From Dryas octopetala (lineage: Eukaryota > Streptophyta > Magnoliopsida > Rosales > Rosaceae): a DNA stretch of 64,000 nucleotides. The translations under genes and the position numbers were made by a program. The notes under the pieces are model-generated. The model ran no database searches and had not been told where the DNA came from. It saw only the letters and a program-made list of their open reading frames with translations. Below are positions 12,492 through 24,596 of this stretch, in pieces. Numbering within the stretch: the stretch's first letter is position 1; every line of letters starts with the position of its first letter. Location: NCBI GenBank assembly GCA_963921425.1, contig OY992833.1:1676501-1740500 (forward strand), given 5' to 3'.

Positions 12492-13744
12492 TGCTATGCA
12501 CATGTCTATTAAATCATAAATGGGCTTTCACACAAATAGATCCATGCGAAATCAGAATGGCCAGCATGTAATGGGCTTGACACGTACATTAAACATGTAA
12601 TGGGCCCAGCTACAATCACACTCACATGCACATACCATTTAAAATAAAGACTCATCAAAACATACAAAATTGTGATGCATGAAATACATTTTACCTTAGA
12701 GCATGAGGTCTTTGAACTTTAATCTTGATAACTTCAACCCAAAAAATCAAACCTTAAGAAAATAAAATTCCTAGAGCTTGTTGAATGTGACAATGGTTGA
12801 ATGATTACAATGTTTTTGGCAAAGATTAGTCAATTTCTAAATACCTAGAACTAACAGAGAGAGAGAGAGACAAAAAGAGATCGAGACAGAAATTTAAAAC
12901 TTGTCCATCGTTCATCAGAAGGCTAACACCTTCAAATTATTTTCAATTGTATTTGTTGTGTGTGAAAGTTTGAAAGAGAAGGCATAATTGGTGCTGTAAT
13001 TACAATCTTTGATAACCTGCACCATATATGATGCTAATTTCTAGAAAACTAATTTATCTATTGTCACTATTGATCGTCTCCAATAAAGAGGTAAATGGGT
13101 AAATATGAATTAGGGTTATTCAATTTTAGAGGGATGAGATAGTCTTTCAATAAAATTAATGTAGGGTTATATTATAAATAAATAATGATGTGGATATTTA
13201 TTTTAATGATGTGTATTATTTATATTTCTTACATCAGATTAAGCCACAAATTTAGACACAAAATTTGAGTCCCCAAATCTTTACCCTTTCTCGTAATTAT
13301 CACTTTTGCAACATATATAATAGAGTTAATTACAATTATATACCTCAACTAAACACCACTTTTCAACTTGGTACCTCAAGTTCAAAATGTTACATTAAGG
13401 TACCCCAACTACGAAACCGTGTCAATTAGGTACCTCCATTAGTCTGAACGTTAAAAAGGCTGTTATCTGATGACGTGACACACCACTAAAAAACTTCATT
13501 TCAATTTAATATCTCAACTTTACCATGTTTTTCAAGTTCATACCTCAAGTTCAAAAACTTGTAAATAAACAAATATTTTCCTGTTTTTATCTCAACTTCA
13601 CCTCAGTTTTTCACCCATCAAATCTCCACCAAAATTATCAATCTTATACTCATTTTGAAGCTATGAATCTCCTCTTTACAACCATATAAAAATAATGCAA
13701 AAAGGAGTTATGAAACCCGAGATAATTGTTCATAAAGTAGGCTA
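12492..13744. other. No gene; orphan transposon end at 13321-13600
   Basis: 12492-13320 holds no recognisable feature beyond a short GA run near 12858. From 13321 the text AGAGTTAATTACAATTA and repeated GGTACCTCAAGTT motifs look like one terminal repeat of a Mutator-type element. I could not find its partner, so it is either a single leftover end or an element cut by the neighbouring Mutator-like transposon. Confidence 0.45.
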
Positions 13745-13974
13745 CCCGAACTTTACAAAAGACCATATTCCGTCAAGCCTGTCTATTCGTCCGTCAAAAA
13801 GCTTACGTGGAAGGGGCAATTAGGTCTTTTACTCGACGCAAAGTTGAATCAGACTGACATGTTGCCAAATCGGCTCCATATCAGCATTTAGTGGGACCCC
13901 GAACTATAATTGAACCCATTTCCCTCTAATTGGGGTTAAGCTGTAAACAGAGAAAAGAGAGAAAATATTCAAAA

Positions 13975-14130
13975 AGAAAGGGTTTGTGCAAATCGAAAGG
14001 AAAAGGATTTGTGCAGAGCGAAAAGGAAGAAAGGGGTTTGTGCAGAGCGAAAAGGAAGAAAGAGGAAGAAAGGGGTTTGTGCAGATCGAAAAGGAAGAAA
14101 GGGGTTTGTGCAAATTGAAAAGGAAAGGTA
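13975..14130. repeat. Purine-rich ~30-bp tandem repeat in the MULE leader
   Basis: Units of the form GGGGTTTGTGCAGAGCGAAA are repeated about five times, with small changes and insertions. The repeat lies between the left terminal repeat and the first transposase exon. The short open frames here are products of the repeat. Confidence 0.75.
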
Positions 14131-14197
14131 AATCTCTGCAGAAGATTCGATTCTAGTGAAAGGAAAAGGGTGTTTCAGAGTATTATTAGGTGGAACA

Positions 14198-17100
14198 TGA
14201 TGGTGCTCAGGGAATACGGATCTGTTGGACCGATGGAAAGTAAGTGGGCATATATGGTTTTACTTTAGGGTTACACTTTGTTTGTATCGATGATAATGGT
14301 CCCAAACTTTTGGGTTTTTTTATTGCTCATCTCCATTATTGAGGCTTTGTTAGGGTTCCTTTAGTCTTTTTTTGTCGGTGGTCACATGTGCTCTTGTCTT
14401 TTAGGGCTATACTGTTTTCCTTTTATCATTGACTGTTAGGTTGAAATTAATTTTGAAATTGATTAATAACCCAAAAAACATGTTTTTAATTGGACAAATT
14501 TCACTTTAATATCTTTTTTGCAGTTTAATATTTTGAAAACAACATCGACCTATTATATCCTAATTTGTCATATTTGTCAGAATTCGAAAATGTGTTAAAT
14601 TGGACTGTGTTGTTGAATGAAGTGGTACTTGATTTGTGGAATTTATTTGTGTGGATTTATGAAGGTAGTTAGTTACAGTAATGAGGTTTTGTCTTTTTGT
14701 GTTATTTGTAGTTGGTCCAGAAAAGGTAACATTTAAAGTCTTTCATAGGGGTGAACTAGTGTGTATTGATGGCAACTTGATCTATGCTGCTGGCAGTGTA
14801 AGTTGGTTTGACCACTGTTGTGTGGATTTTGTGTCATTGTTGGAGCTAAATGGCATTGCCAAACTGTTAGGCCATACCGATGTTGGTTTCTACATTAGGG
14901 CTGAGTATTCCATGGTTAAGATTAAAACTGACAAAATGATTTGGATTTAATTGAAGCAATACCATCTGGTAACCGTAGGGAGATTAGTCTTTATTTGAAA
15001 GGAAATGAAAGGATACAAAGTGTGACACTAGATGAGTTATTGACAGATGTACTTGCCAATGTGGATGTTGAAGGTGCATATATAGAAGATAATCACGTTG
15101 ATGAGCCTGGTGAGGATGAAGATACTGATGGCCTTGGTGAGGATGAGGATATTGGTAAGCCTATGGTGGGAGGATTCTGGTGAGCCTGGTGTAGATGAGG
15201 ATACTGGTGAGCCTGGGGTGGATGAGGATGATGCAAGTGATTCAGATTGGTATGATAGTGATTATATGGACAGTGACTCAGAGCTAAATATTTTGGAAGA
15301 GGATGAGACACTGTATGAGAGTTATGTGGATCACACTGCACCTGACATACCTGATTTGGAAGAGGATGAGCAAGTTTCAGATAGTACTCATTCTGATGGG
15401 ATTGGCAACTATGAAGGGTCTTCTTCTGAATGTGATGATGTTGACAGTAGATCCAGGGGCAAATTCCCAAAGTTTGATATATCTAAATGTGTAGTCTTTA
15501 GACCTGGGGTTGATATGAAGAATGTGCAGTTCTGTTTGGGGAAGAGATATGCTACTGTAGATATATTTAGGGCTGCAGTAAGACAATATTCTATTCAGAC
15601 TGAGAGAGAGTTAAAATTTTACAAGAATGACCCAGATGCTGTGAGAGCCATATGTGTCCATAAGAAATGTCCCTTTGTGGCGTTTGCATCAGCTATTAAT
15701 GGGAGTGTTGATCTGATTGTGAAAACTTTAAAAGTAGAGCACAAATGCAGCAAGTCTACAAAAAAATAGGGCTGTTAATTGCAATTGGTTGGCAACTAAG
15801 TGTGCTTATCAACTTAGCTGCAATCCCAATTGGAATTTGCAAGGCTTCAAAGAGCAAGTGAGGGTTGAATGTAAGGTTAATGTTAGTGATTCACAGGTAT
15901 ATAGAGCTAAAGAAAAAGCATCAAAAATTCTAGAGGGCACCTACACTGAACATTATGCAAACTTGTGGGATTATGCTGCAGAGTTGAGGAAGCAAAATGT
16001 GGGGACCACAGTTGTTATTAAATCAGAGCTAGAGGGTGAGAGTCCAAGATTTGAAAAGATTTACATATGTCTAGGAGCACTTAAGCAAGGGTTCCTAGAT
16101 GGATATAGACCATTCATAGGTCTCAATGGTTGTCATATCAAGGTCCACACCCTAGTCAGATCTTGTCTGCTGTTGGGGTTGATGCCAATAATGGCATGTT
16201 CCCCATTGCTTATGTAGTGGTCGAGGTTGAAAATTATTCCACTTGGAGATGGTTTTTAGAGTTGTTAGTAGTGGACTTGTATATTGAGAACTTTCATGCA
16301 TATATCTTTATGACAAACAAGCAGAAGGGGTTGATAGATGCAGTTGGTGAGTTGTTCCCACATGCAGAGCATAGACACTGCCTGAAACATCTCTATGCTA
16401 ACTTTAATACTCAACACAAGGGGTTAGCCTTGAAGCATTATTTGGAGAATATAGCAAGGGCAACCACACTGCAATGGTTTGATGCTGAGATGAAAAAGAT
16501 GCTTGATTTGGATGATGCAGCATTCAAGTGGCTCTACGAGAGACCTGCAAAACATTGGGCTAAGTCTCATTTCAGCACAAATATCAAGTGTCAAGCTCCA
16601 CAATAACAACTGCGAAGCCTTCAACAAGGCTATACTAGAGGCAAGAGACAAGCCTATTCTGACTATGTTAGAGAGAATTAGGCTATATCTGATGTTGTTG
16701 ACAGCAGGTAGGAAAGCACAAGTTGATAGGTGGAGGCATTTTGTAGGACCGAGAATCCATTAAATCATTAAGGATTACAAGAAAGAGGCATTCTGGTGCA
16801 TTCCTAAATTGGTAGGGGAGAAAAAATACCAAGTGATGGAGCACAACCAGAAGTCACACAGAGTGGACTTGGACAAAAAAAACATGCAGTTGCAGGGTAT
16901 AGGATCTTAATGGCCTGCCATGTGTACATGCATGTGCTGCCATTAGTAACTTTCATGGTGAGCCTGAAGACTTTGTCACTGACTGTTATAAGAAAGAGAC
17001 TTATGAGAGAACCTACAAACCAATGAATGAGCCTATGACAAGCCATGACTTGTGGGTGAAGACTGGGGAGACCCCATTGATGCCACCAAGGTTTCACAAG

Positions 17101-17790
17101 CAACCTGGAAGGCCTAAGAAGGCTAGGATCAGAGCTCCAAATGAGCCCCCAAGACCTCCAAGTCAAGCTCATAAGCTGAGAAGGTTTAATATAAAGATAA
17201 GATGTAGCAGATGTGGGGATGAAGGCCACAACATCAGGTCTTGTCCCAAGATGAAGACTAGAGGCAACAGTCAGGTAACCTATCTTGACTATGTTAAAGA
17301 ATAATTGCGTATCTAGTTTAGCCTATTTAACAGTGATATTGGTATTTTTTTGTAGAGCACATCACATGACACATCCCAACAAGAAGGGCAAGCCACACAA
17401 AATCAGACTAGATCTTCAAAATTGACAGCGAGTTACGAATATTATCTATACTAGTTAATCTCATGCTTACTTGACAGTAACAACTGTGGTATTTTGCTTG
17501 TGATGGTTGCTTATGCAGGTTAAGAGGGGTGAAGGTCAGACAAGACCTACACAACAGAGGACCACAAGGCAGGCTGCAAGGTCATCACAAGCCCAATCAC
17601 AATCCCAATCTCAAGCCCAACCTTCACAACCTCTTTCAAGCACCGCACAATTAACCTCCACAGTCCCAATCAAAGCAACCATCTACATCACAGCAAGAAA
17701 GTGGTCACAAGGGATACAAGTCTCCTGCAAAAAGGGTGGATTCAGAAGCTCATAAGAAGAAGTGCAAGAAGTTGTACATGAAGAAGAAGC
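14198..17790 (+). pseudogene. MULE transposase (MuDR type), multiply frameshifted
   Basis: A likely first exon starts at the ATGATG near 14198 and has a GTAAGT donor near 14239. The next exon opens near 14712 with VGPEKVTFKVFHRGE, the amino-terminal domain common in plant MULEs. An acidic linker with DEPGEDED repeats follows (15090-15400). The MuDR DNA-binding domain lies at about 15470-15760, the transposase core at about 15790-16600 (motifs FIGLNGCHIK, GVDANNGMFP, HRHCLKHLYANF), a SWIM-type zinc finger near 16910-16950 (GLPCVHACAAI) and a CxxC zinc knuckle near 17200-17235 (CSRCGDEGHNIRSC). Stops and frame changes near 14949, 15183, 15769, 16150, 16605 and 16763 mean it cannot give an active enzyme. 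Confidence 0.85.
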
Positions 17791-18308
17791 CCTAACTGAC
17801 TTTGGCATTTTTTATCCATGACTGACTTTTTGCATTATGACAGTTTGTGAACAATTAAGGTCTTGTGAACAATTAAGGTTTTGGAAAGACAATTAGATAT
17901 GTTTAGGGTGAGAGAGTATTTTGGAAAGACAGTTTGTGAGCTCATTTATTTTGTGTATTTTGAGCTTGATGGAAATACAGTTTGTATTCAATCCAATTTG
18001 TGGCAAATACATTTCTAAACCCATGTTTAAAAATAGTGTTAAATTATGCTCATACAATCACATTTACTAAAAAATGAGGTCAGGAAATACATATACTAAA
18101 TTTCAACTTCGTTGCCAAATAGAACATTACAAAGTTGAACCACTGCCAAGAGATGTAGCATTACATTACAAGGTTCAAATATAGGGTTTTTTTTGACAAA
18201 ATTTACAAGGTTCAAGATGAAGCCATGGCAAAAACTACATAGTACATTAAACCCCTAAAACTACCCAACAAACGTTGCAAATCCAAAAGCCAGTTCCACA
18301 TACACACT

Positions 18309-18763
18309 CTACCACATCTGCCACACCAGACCAAAACAAATACACACAATGAAAAAACCCCACGACAAAATCAACCCAAACCACAGACATTTCTCCCTTG
18401 CTTTCCCCCTTGAAATTTGAGTTTCCAACCCTCTAATTCTTTTCAATAGCCTAGGTATGAAAGTCTTCGCACGGTCGCAGATTTGAGGATCAAACCACTC
18501 AAAGAACCCACAGCCTTTGGACCTCTGCACCAACACTAACAATTAATCAAACCCATTTTCCATTTTGCATACACAAAAATTAGAAATTTTAAAGCTCAAA
18601 TACCTACCACCGAAGATAGTGGACAACAATGAAACCTCCTTCCTGGGTGATGGTCAGTCCAAGAAGTTGAAAATCGAGCGACCCTTTCACAATAGCAGCG
18701 AATCTCTTCTCCCCTAGCACCCACGGCACGCTGCCTACTGCTTTGGTGGCTCAAGTTGCTCAT
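18309..18763 (-). CDS. GRF zinc-finger protein carried by the MULE
   Basis: Two exons, 18763-18608 and 18524-18309, join in phase 0 (donor GTAGGT, acceptor TTGGTGCAG) to give 123 residues. Residues about 22-60 carry the GRF zinc-finger pattern: CYC, then STSWTDHHPGRRFHCC, then CGFFEWFDP across the intron. The C-terminus has a hydrophobic segment, probably a membrane anchor, after a basic helix. GRF fingers bind single-stranded nucleic acid in other proteins, and short plant GRF proteins of this layout are common near MULEs. The gene lies in the right arm of the element, opposite to the transposase, and has no stop although the transposase is ruined. Whether it is expressed is unknown. The start ATG at 18763 was chosen because an upstream in-frame ATG (18904) adds only a hydrophobic leader overlapping the terminal repeat. 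Confidence 0.7.
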
Positions 18764-19050
18764 GGCGGTAGAGGTTTTGAGAAAGATGAAGAGAAGTGTA
18801 AAGAATAAAAGAAAGAGCAGATTTTTAGGGCTCAGATTAAGGAACTTGAGGGAAAAGTGGCTAAAATAGAGGGAAATGCGTTCAATCACAGTTGGGGGTC
18901 CCACTAAATGCTGATGTGGAGCCGATTTGGCAACATGTCAGTCTGATTCAGCTTTGCGTCGAGTAAAAGACCTAATTGCCCCTTCCACGTAAGCTTTTTG
19001 ACGGACGAATAGACGGGCTTGACAGAATATGGTCTTTTGTAAAGTTCGGA

Positions 19051-19121
19051 GGGCAAAGTGGGAGAGATTAAGTTTCAGGGGGCAAATTGAAAATCGAAGT
19101 TAGTTTTAGGGGGCATTGACG

Positions 19122-19182
<61 letters not shown>

Positions 19183-19920
19183 AAGAAGAATTGAAGAAGA
19201 AGAAAAAACAGTGGAAACTCATGGGGGAAACAATGGAAAAGAAAGGAAGGAAAGAAAAAAAAGGGAAAAAAATTTAAAAGGTTTAGGGTTGATTGGGGTT
19301 TGGGGCCTTTTGGCAATTGTAAAGAAAAAAAATGATTTGGGGTTTCGTTTAGCTGTTATTAAACCCTAAACTAGTAAACTCTAATATATTTCTATATAAA
19401 AAATAATTTAAAATATCCTAAAAGACCTAAACTCTAATATCATATACCATATCCTAAATAATATATAATATAGATTATAAAATATATAGGGTTTAGTGTG
19501 TAGATTATAGAGTGTAAATAATATATTAATTTCATTTATTCATTATACTAATTTTATTTAACAGTTTTTGTTTCCAGCGCGTATTATATTCATCTTATAT
19601 CACATGAAACCTACTATATAATTTGGTTTCTTCAATGTTTTTTTATCAATTTAGTAGATAATATGTTAAATAAACATATAGTAGAGTTTCATTCAAAATT
19701 TCCGTATTTTAATAGCAATTTACGTCGTTTCCGTCTAATTTTTGTCAAAATTTAAAAATCTTCGAAATTTCCTCAAAACCCGAAATTTTATTCCTTGGAC
19801 ATTACATATGATGTTATTTAATATTAGATAAGAGACAAGCTCAAGTACCAAAATTGAAAAATCCAAAATATTAATTGAACTTAAAAAAAGTACCAAAATT
19901 GAAAAAATGCAAAATAATAA
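19051..19920. other. (GA)n microsatellite and AT-rich sequence
   Basis: A (GA)n tract of about 56 bp runs from 19124 to 19179. Around 19280-19320 the sequence GGTTTAGGGTTGATT and its surroundings match the interior of the hAT element near 11420-11460, so this may be a fragment of the same family. No gene was seen. Confidence 0.6.
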
Positions 19921-20089
19921 GAGTTAATTACACTTACATCCCCTGAGGTTTATCGTCTTTTCACATACACCTCTAGGGTTTCAATAATTACACATATACC
20001 CTATGAGGTTTATAACTATTGCATATAACCCCTTACCAGAGACGAAAATAAATAAATAACAAAAAATATATTTGTATTGACGTTGGACC

Positions 20090-21656
20090 TAGGGGTCGGC
20101 AATGGGCTGGGCTCGGGCTTGAATTATAGAAGCCCAATAGGGGTTTCGGGCCGGGTCGGGTCAGGCTTGGGCTTTAATACACAAGCCCAAGGCTCGCCCA
20201 TCGGGCTTTGGCTTGCGGGCTTGGAGGGCCGGGCCGGGCTAGGCCCAAAATGGGCCTAAAGCCTATTTAGACACATATATATCTTCAAAAAAAAAAAATA
20301 TAGGATTTTGGCTATATTGTGATTTGAACATGAGACCTCATGTAACAAGCTTCAACTCTCAACCAACTAAGCTGATTAGTTTATTTGTCAAGTTTGTGAA
20401 TCATAACATATTTAATAGCTCTTTCGTTTGTCTACTTCAATAAATTATTAATATGCTTATTAAGTTATTATATAATACTATTATGTTAGTAATAATGTAA
20501 TACCATAAATAATAAACTTTTAAAATTATATCAACATTACAACTATAATAAAACATAAATGTACTTATGTTTTATTATATATTTTATTACATATTTTTAT
20601 AAACAAACGATGCGATTGTGTTATCAACGATCCGAACCGTTCAAATTTTAGTTCCTCACTCAAAGATAATTCGTACAAAAAATTAGCTCAATCGAAGATG
20701 TAAAAAGTGACATAATGGTGGTCGAAATAATGAACGATCGTGGTTTTTTTAATGATGATCGAATGGGTAGATGAATTTCGATTTAGCCGATTTTTTGTAC
20801 AGATAATCTTTAACTATGAACATAGAAAATGAACGGGTTAGATTGTTGAGATCACGTTGTGGTCTTTATAATTATGGAAACAACAAGGTTTCAACTAGAA
20901 AGTTATTAGAATTATACTTTTCAAGTGTATTTATATATAGAAGCTTAAATATCGATCATGTTTTCAACGATCCGAACCGTTCAAGTTTTAGTTCCCCACT
21001 CAAAAAGAATTCTTGCAAAAAATTAGCTTAATCGGAGATGTAAAAGTGACGTAACGGTGGTCGAATTAATGAACGATCGTGGTTTTTCTAATGATAATCA
21101 AATGGGTAGATGAATTCCGATTTAGCCGATTTTTTGTAAGGATGATTTTTGACTATGAAAATAGAAAATGAACGATTCAGATCGTTGAATTAATGAATTG
21201 ACAATCGTGGTTTAATAACTTTAATTATAGTTGTGTTATAAAAGTTGTATATACATATATACATTTATATTTTATTATACTTGTAATGTTGTATATAATT
21301 TTAAAAGTTTATTACTTTATTATTTATAGTATTACATAGTTTACACTATTACTATTTACTAACATTATAGTATTATATAATAACTTAATAAGCATATTAA
21401 TAATTTATTAGAGTAAACAAACGAAAAACCTATTAAATATGTTATGATTCCTAAATTGGGGTTTGGGTCGGGCTTTGGGCGGGCCTAAACGGGCCGGGCT
21501 TCAAGCGGCCCATGGGCTTCTAGGGATGACCCAATCCCAACCCTAGAGACTTTTAGGCCGGGCCGGCCCAAATTTCGGGCCAAATCGGACTTCGAGCCTA
21601 ATGGGCCGGGCGGGCTTCGGGTGGGCTTCGGGCCTTGGGCTTTTTGGTGAAGCCTA
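20090..21656. mobile_element. Non-autonomous hAT element nested in the MITE
   Basis: The left end begins TAGGGGTCGGCAATGGGC and the right end finishes GAAGCCTA. The 8-bp duplication GTTGGACC lies on both sides (20082-20089 and 21657-21664). The arms are built of GGGCCGGGC-type GC-rich repeats, typical of a plant hAT family whose ends look like GGGCTTGGGCTTT. The AT-rich middle includes ~340-bp foldback units also found in the CACTA element. No transposase is present. Confidence 0.93.
20625..21190. repeat. ~340-bp foldback units, copy in a hAT element
   Basis: GATCCGAACCGTTCAA recurs at about 20639 and 20970, each time followed by the inverted pair GCAAAAAATTAGCT .. AGCCGATTTTTTG. The order of sub-motifs (GATCCGAACC, AATTAGCTCAATCG, ATGAACGATCGTGG, GATGAATTCCGATT, AGTGTATTTATATA) is the same as in the CACTA element at 4.7-6.6 kb. 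Confidence 0.85.
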
Positions 21657-22061
21657 GTTGGACCTTACACTTTGAGTAATCTTATTAGGCTATTTAATTC
21701 CTTAATATGCTTTTTCGCATAATTTTTTATCATTTTTTGTCTCACTATAGGGAGTTATATGCAACAGTTTTAAAACCTCAGGGAGTGTATCTGTAATTAT
21801 TGAAACCCCATGGGGTGTATATGAAAAGACGATAAACCTCTCACAGGGTGTAAGTGTAATTAACTCAAAATAATAATTAGAGTCCAAGTAGACTGTGATT
21901 GGTAGATGAATTGACTTTTCACATATCAAGGGTAAAGATTGATTGGGGCAAACGGCCTACAACTCGGAACCCAAATCTCTTTCCCAATTGACTTCCTCTT
22001 GCGCTCGGTTTCTTGCCTGCTTTCTTCGCTTCTTGGCTCCTTTGCTTAAGCACTCCACATC

Positions 22062-22584
22062 ATGACTCATATCCTTTATCCTTTTCATTTGATTCATATA
22101 TTATTCTTTTTATTATATGAAATATGAATATTGCTTCATTATCTGCTTCAGAATTTCTCTTTGATCTCATAATTATGTTGATTTTCAACAATTCAATTCT
22201 GTTTTCTATGTTTATAGAACTACTTGTTCTACGAAACCAAAACAAAATTGGCTTTTTTCCTTGATTCGGAGATTTAATCACGCGGGAATCAGAGAGATCG
22301 TGATCGGGAGCGAGCTGCGGCTCGGGGCGGCAAGGGTGGCAAGAACAAGGACGACGGGTTGACCCCAGAGCAGCGCCGAGAGAGGTCTTACTTACATTTT
22401 TTTTTGTTTCTAATTTTGTAAATTTTGTTTTAATTTAATTTTTTGAAAAAACCCAATTTGTAAATTTTGGTTTCTTGAAAAATTTGATGGTAGGGATGCG
22501 AAAGCGCTTCAAGAAAAGCAGGCGAAGAAGGCTGCCGGGTCGGCATCGGAAGGGACCTCCTCCGGAGGTAAAGGCACTAAATAA
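22062..22584 (+). CDS. SERF: SERF/4F5 family small nuclear-type protein
   Basis: Three exons, 22062-22068, 22282-22384 and 22494-22584, give 66 residues starting MTRGNQRDRDRERAAAR and continuing with GLTPEQRRERDAKALQEKQ. This is the conserved amino-terminal block of the small EDRK-rich factor family, whose members are 60-75 residues, very basic and largely disordered. Animal SERF proteins bind nucleic acid and change protein aggregation; the plant role is not established. The second intron is GT-AG. The first splits the codon for Arg3 (C|GC) and reads as a U12-type AT-AC intron. Without removing that intron there is no ATG in frame, only a TAA just upstream. Residues 53-66 are a Gly/Ser-rich tail ending in GTK. 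Confidence 0.9.
22069..22281 (+). other. U12-type AT-AC intron of the SERF gene
   Basis: The intron starts ATATCCTTT, the exact consensus of minor-spliceosome AT-AC donors. It ends in AC, and about 20 bases before the end it has TTCCTTGAT, which fits the U12 branch-site consensus TTCCTTRAY. Removing 22069-22281 restores the conserved MTRG start of the protein. A GT-AG alternative that gives this start could not be found. Length 213 bp. Confidence 0.88.
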
Positions 22585-24593
22585 CCCGAAATAAGAGAAT
22601 GGGGTCGTCTAATTTGGGGGCCCTTGTGTTAGTTTCTGGCTGTTGAGATTTCATGGTTTATGGGTTTTTATTTTTTTTACTTTGTCTTAATGTGTGTTTT
22701 GTGTTTTGTTAAATTACTGATGTTGAATTCGTATACTTGAATTCAAATAATCAAATTTGGCTAATGTCATGTACTTCATTTTTGTATTATGATTTGGTCA
22801 TGATTTAAAGTTGATTATTTGGAATTTCCGAAAGTTGAATTGAATTTGCACTATAATAAAGCAACATGTTGAACTATATATTCATAGTAAATATTCAGGT
22901 TACTTCTAAGCCTTTGAAGTTTAAATGGATCACTTCCTGATATGGTGATGTTAGATGTGTACATAAGCTTATTCTGATCAGTTCTTCAATCACCATGCAA
23001 CTATGGAAATGGTTGTTGGGTTATTTCTGATATGCTAGGCTACAGATACAGTTTGCAGTAGGAGAATTTTTGACACAATTATGCTGGGATCCATGAAAAT
23101 CATGAAGATTCATAATTAATATGAAACATCGAAATCTATTTTTGACTTTAGGAATGGAGGCTTTAGATTTTGTATCCTGTACATCAGTTGTGATGTGAAT
23201 AGAAAGTTATTATAAGCCTTGCTAATGGTGCATGTAAGCTTGACAGAATGATGCTATGATGTAGATGTAATGGGTTGGACTTTGGAGGTCGTAGGTTTTA
23301 ACCGTTTTATAACAAATAAAAAAGGGCTTATTCATGGCTTCATGCCTATTTATGTATTATTGGAGCATGGTCCCTTGTCCTTAACTCAATGGTTGACTGA
23401 CATTGGCTAAACATGTCAATTTCTGTTGTTTTTCTATCTACTATGGTATTGTCATTTGCATTTGTAATCCATTACTGTAAGTGTTCATGTATTAGGTGTG
23501 CTCTGAATGACTACTAAAAAGAACATTGAGCTCTGCATCTGCTAGTAAGCCTTCTTTCCCTTTAAGTGAGAAATAGGAAAAGGGATACACACTATAGATT
23601 GCTGGTGATTGTTCACCTAGATCCTAGATGCACATTCCACCACAAGCCACCTGGAAAACTGAACATTTAGGACATTCAATATTATGCCATGTTACTTGGA
23701 TACATTATTACAAAATTGATGCATGGCATATGCTCTGGAAACTTCCAAACATGTGGAGTACCTATATTGAATGTGATTGGACTTGAATGGAAAATTATTC
23801 ATCATGTACATCTTGACACAAAAATGTCTTATGAAGCAAGAGAGGAAAATCTTTACTTGGCTGGAAGTTATTGATGAGATTTTTGTTTTATCGTACCCTA
23901 CAGCATTCCTTGTTTTGAAAAGTAGAGATGTGACACATCAACCTAGTCATTTTTAGATGTATTGAACTACTCAGAGAAATGGTGATTAATTCAGTATGCC
24001 TTGATGTTTCAGTTGTCTCCCTGTGCATTTAGATGATTCAGTTGTGTGTTTACATGTGCAAAGATACTGACTAGGGCACACATTCACATCCAAGATGCAC
24101 ACCAAGTAACATTAGGATTGTAAACTTTGGTTCCCAGATGCTTGTGCTTCTAAAATCTTCCATGTCTTGTGCACACCGTCATGTTAAACTAGTATTATAT
24201 GCTTTGGTCCTCTGATGATCTTTCTTTGACATTAACTCAGCCATAGCACTAGTTTAAGTAACTGGATACAGAACCCAGATATAGGGTAAGGTCCTTCTAG
24301 CAAGAATGAGAATATGGGATAGCTGTCACATAAGGTGTTCAGCGAAATTGATAGAGGGTAATTCTGTTGAGAAAGATATAACTATCGTAGAGAAAAATAG
24401 GGTAATCAGCAACAGCCATGGCAAAAACTGGTGCCCGGCGGCCCTTTCGGTTTCATTAGAAAGGAAAAGAACAAACTTTGCACCATACCAAGCTTTCCAA
24501 TTCCACCTTTAGATTTTCCAGTTTGAAACTTGCATCTTGTGGCTAACGTTGGGATTGTTTCATGGATTTAAGAGTTTCATTTGGGGGAGAAAT
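22585..24593 (+). other. SERF 3' untranslated region, then unassigned sequence
   Basis: The first ~200 bases after the stop are T-rich and fit a 3' untranslated region. The rest to 24593 is moderately AT-rich, with no recognised coding domain, RNA gene or transposon end. The 61-residue frame at 23689-23874 has no feature I recognise and is probably chance. Confidence 0.5.
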
Positions 24594-24596
24594 TAA

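Larger units (their letters stand above)
13745..19050 (+). mobile_element. Mutator-like element (MULE) with ~180-bp terminal inverted repeats
   Basis: About 13745-13927 and 18868-19050 are inverted copies of one another at high identity, sharing for example CCGAACTTTACAAAAGACCA, TTTTTGACGGACGAATAGAC and the GTTGCCAAATCGGCTCCA block. Between them are a broken MuDR-type transposase gene on the plus strand and a small GRF zinc-finger gene on the minus strand. The outermost ends have diverged (or the left end is truncated), so I could not confirm a 9-bp target duplication and the outer limits are approximate. Confidence 0.88.
19921..21866. mobile_element. Mutator-type MITE split by a nested hAT element (family copy 1)
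   Basis: The ends are GAGTTAATTACACTTACA and its complement at 21850-21866. A perfect 10-bp target duplication, AAAATAATAA, flanks them (19911-19920 and 21867-21876). The terminal repeats contain the CACATACACC..CTAGGGTTTCAATAATTAC pattern seen in two more copies at 25527-25891 and 42425-42774. Without the hAT insertion (20090-21656) this copy would be about 370 bp, like the others. Confidence 0.93.
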
